Shown: positions 5,046-5,831 of the stretch, piece by piece
Numbering within the stretch: position 1 is the stretch's first letter
Layout: each line of letters begins with the position of its first letter
Assembly: GCA_947564765.1 (NCBI GenBank)
Contig: CANODN010000141.1
Span: forward strand, 1-5,831
Direction of reading: 5' to 3'
Source: an uncultured Roseburia sp.
GTDB taxonomy: Bacteria > Bacillota > Clostridia > Lachnospirales > Lachnospiraceae
DNA length: 5,831 nucleotides
Translations under genes and position numbers: made by a program
The notes under the pieces: model-generated
Seen by the model: the letters and a program-made list of their open reading frames with translations, nothing else
What the model was told of the DNA's origin: nothing
Database searches by the model: none

Positions 5046-5462
5046 GTGAATTATTTTGAAGAGCCTTATTCAGGGATACAAAAGGAGTATGGCCAGAGGC
5101 TGCCGTTTTATCTGACATACCCGATGACAAATGTGTATCAGACAGAAAAAGAATACGAGCGCGACATGGAACGAATGAAAGAATTGTATCCAAAGCGTAT
5201 GAAGAAGCTGCTTGCATATGTCGAAGAAGAATGTGACAAAATGGAGTACGAAGGAAGTATTATGTATGACGAATATCCGGATAAAGTGCTTTTGTACCGG
5301 ATGGCTGCAGGCATTTATGATAAAACAGTTCCGGTTCAGGGAACAGAGCGAAGGGATAAGGGAAGGGACAGAGACCTTATGGATGTGATACAGGTGCTTT
5401 TGTATGATGAAATACACAGGCGCCGGGGCAGACGGAGAAGATGCTGTCGGAGATGGTGGTAA
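5046..5462 (+). CDS. Small soluble protein of unknown function with Arg/Cys/Trp-rich tail
   Basis: I do not recognise a named family, although phrases such as LPFYLTYPM, YVEEECDKMEYEGSIMYDEYPDK and VIQVLLYDE recall a conserved uncharacterised Lachnospiraceae protein. From the GTG at 5046 it is 138 residues. An aromatic- and proline-containing N-terminal stretch is followed by a charged helical segment of about 40 residues rich in Glu, Lys and Met. The conserved-looking MYDEYPDKVLLYRM region, an Arg/Asp-rich linker and a helix come next. A final 15-residue tail is almost wholly Arg, Cys and Trp (RRRGRRRRCCRRWW at the end). There is no signal peptide or membrane helix. The tail suggests nucleic acid, phosphate or membrane-surface contact, but that is inference. 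Start choice: GGAG (5034-5037) is eight bases before GTG 5046 and only two before ATG 5040; GTG 5028 has no binding site. It follows the exporter terminator, so it probably has its own promoter. Confidence 0.7.
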   Translation: MNYFEEPYSGIQKEYGQRLPFYLTYPMTNVYQTEKEYERDMERMKELYPKRMKKLLAYVEEECDKMEYEGSIMYDEYPDKVLLYRMAAGIYDKTVPVQGTERRDKGRDRDLMDVIQVLLYDEIHRRRGRRRRCCRRWW

Positions 5463-5474
5463 GAAAATGGTGTG

Positions 5475-5506
5475 GCCATGGTTTTTGAACTTTCAAAAAC
5501 CATGGC
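5475..5506. repeat. Perfect 14-bp inverted repeat (hairpin) between the two unknown genes
   Basis: The arms GCCATGGTTTTTGA (5475-5488) and TCAAAAACCATGGC (5493-5506) are exact reverse complements with a four-base loop ACTT. The stem starts 12 bases after the stop of the upstream gene. Downstream is ATACGGCAG, without a T-tract, and the opposite strand also lacks a good T-tract, so it is not a textbook terminator on either strand. It may be an mRNA 3' stabilising or attenuating stem, a degenerate terminator, an operator, or one copy of a dispersed repeat. Confidence 0.7.
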
Positions 5507-5539
5507 ATACGGCAGAAAATGAAAGGTGAAAGAGACGCA

Positions 5540-5831
5540 ATGAAAAAAGGAATGTTAAAGATAGTAATATTAATAGCGGTTTTTTGCACCGGAGTTTTGG
5601 TTTTCGGGAGACTTACCAATCATTCCAATAAGGATCTGACGACAGAAATGGCAGATGCTACGTTGCCTGTTATTTCTTTATATATGCGGGATGGCGGAAC
5701 AAAAGAGTTGACAGAGATCAATGAACTGCATGGTTATACATCTCCTATGAATGCCATATATATGAGAGATACGATTACACCTGTAAACGAAGACAGGATA
5801 CTGCCAATACGAATTCGGATGTATGACACAC
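5540..5831 (+). CDS. Membrane-anchored or secreted protein of unknown function, N-terminal part (runs off window)
   Basis: The frame is open from ATG 5540 to the window edge, giving 97 residues. The N-terminus, MKKGMLK followed by a hydrophobic run at about 8-22 (IVILIAVFCTGVLVF), is a signal peptide or signal anchor, so the remainder should be extracytoplasmic. Cys16 lies inside the hydrophobic run without a clear lipobox. The following segment has DLTTEMADATLPVISLYM (32-49), HGYTSPM and YMRDTITPVNEDR, then beta-strand-like ILPIRIRMYDT. This wording recalls large uncharacterised extracellular proteins of Lachnospiraceae with a beta-rich ectodomain, but that is memory and not a search. The ribosome binding site is modest: AAAGGTG about 11 bases upstream, or GAG at 5532-5534 with five-base spacing. 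It follows the unknown small gene by about 77 bases in the same direction, so the two may share a transcript through the hairpin at 5475-5506. Confidence 0.75.
   Translation, partial: MKKGMLKIVILIAVFCTGVLVFGRLTNHSNKDLTTEMADATLPVISLYMRDGGTKELTEINELHGYTSPMNAIYMRDTITPVNEDRILPIRIRMYDT

Noticed and set aside
5415..5462. Frameshift producing the Arg/Cys/Trp-rich tail of the small unknown protein
   Set aside because: The alternative frame through this stretch is also open for a while, but the tail follows smoothly on a helix and Arg-rich endings fit my memory of related proteins; nothing in the bases shows an indel. A homologue alignment would settle it.
1..5831. CRISPR array, tRNA gene, insertion sequence or phage attachment site
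   Set aside because: No regularly spaced repeats, cloverleaf-like sequence, transposase frame or terminal inverted repeats with target duplications were seen on either strand.

Overview
The window looks like a Gram-positive Clostridia genome, most likely Lachnospiraceae. The evidence is strong AGGAGG-type ribosome binding sites, a lipoteichoic-acid-synthase-type gene, a Firmicutes-style three-gene MacB/YknXYZ-like exporter, and two uncharacterised proteins whose wording I associate from memory with that family. The family-level assignment is inference; no marker gene is complete enough to name a species.

Layout. Bases 1 to about 55 are not part of the neighbouring gene. Read on the minus strand they are the 3' end of a 23S rRNA, joined abruptly inside the 5' half of an LTA synthase/phosphoglycerol transferase gene (minus strand, start at 945). 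The apparent stop codon of that gene lies in rRNA sequence, so its C-terminal catalytic domain is missing. The join looks more like an assembly or library chimera than biology.

From 946 to 1309 is a divergent control region of about 360 bases. It holds a promoter and 5' hairpin for the LTA synthase gene. For the exporter operon it holds two 11-bp-phased TTAAGAAAT direct repeats (the spacing used by OmpR/PhoB-type response regulators), a TTGACA/TATTGT promoter, a perfect 8+8 bp palindrome over its start point, and small leader hairpins.

From 1310 to 4879 is a tightly packed operon: ABC ATPase, membrane-anchored HlyD/MacA-type adaptor with a long coiled coil, and MacB-type four-helix permease. 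The gaps are 3 and 9 bases, and the upstream gene's end carries each next gene's ribosome binding site. Together they should form one macrolide/peptide-exporter-like complex. An intrinsic terminator at 4951-4979 closes the operon.

From 5046 to the right edge are a small soluble protein of unknown function with an Arg/Cys/Trp-rich tail, a perfect 14-bp hairpin without a T-tract, and the first 97 residues of a membrane-anchored or secreted protein of unknown function that runs off the window. The regulator of the exporter is not in the window and its substrate is unknown. The least described items are the two unknown proteins, the layered control region and the unexplained hairpin.
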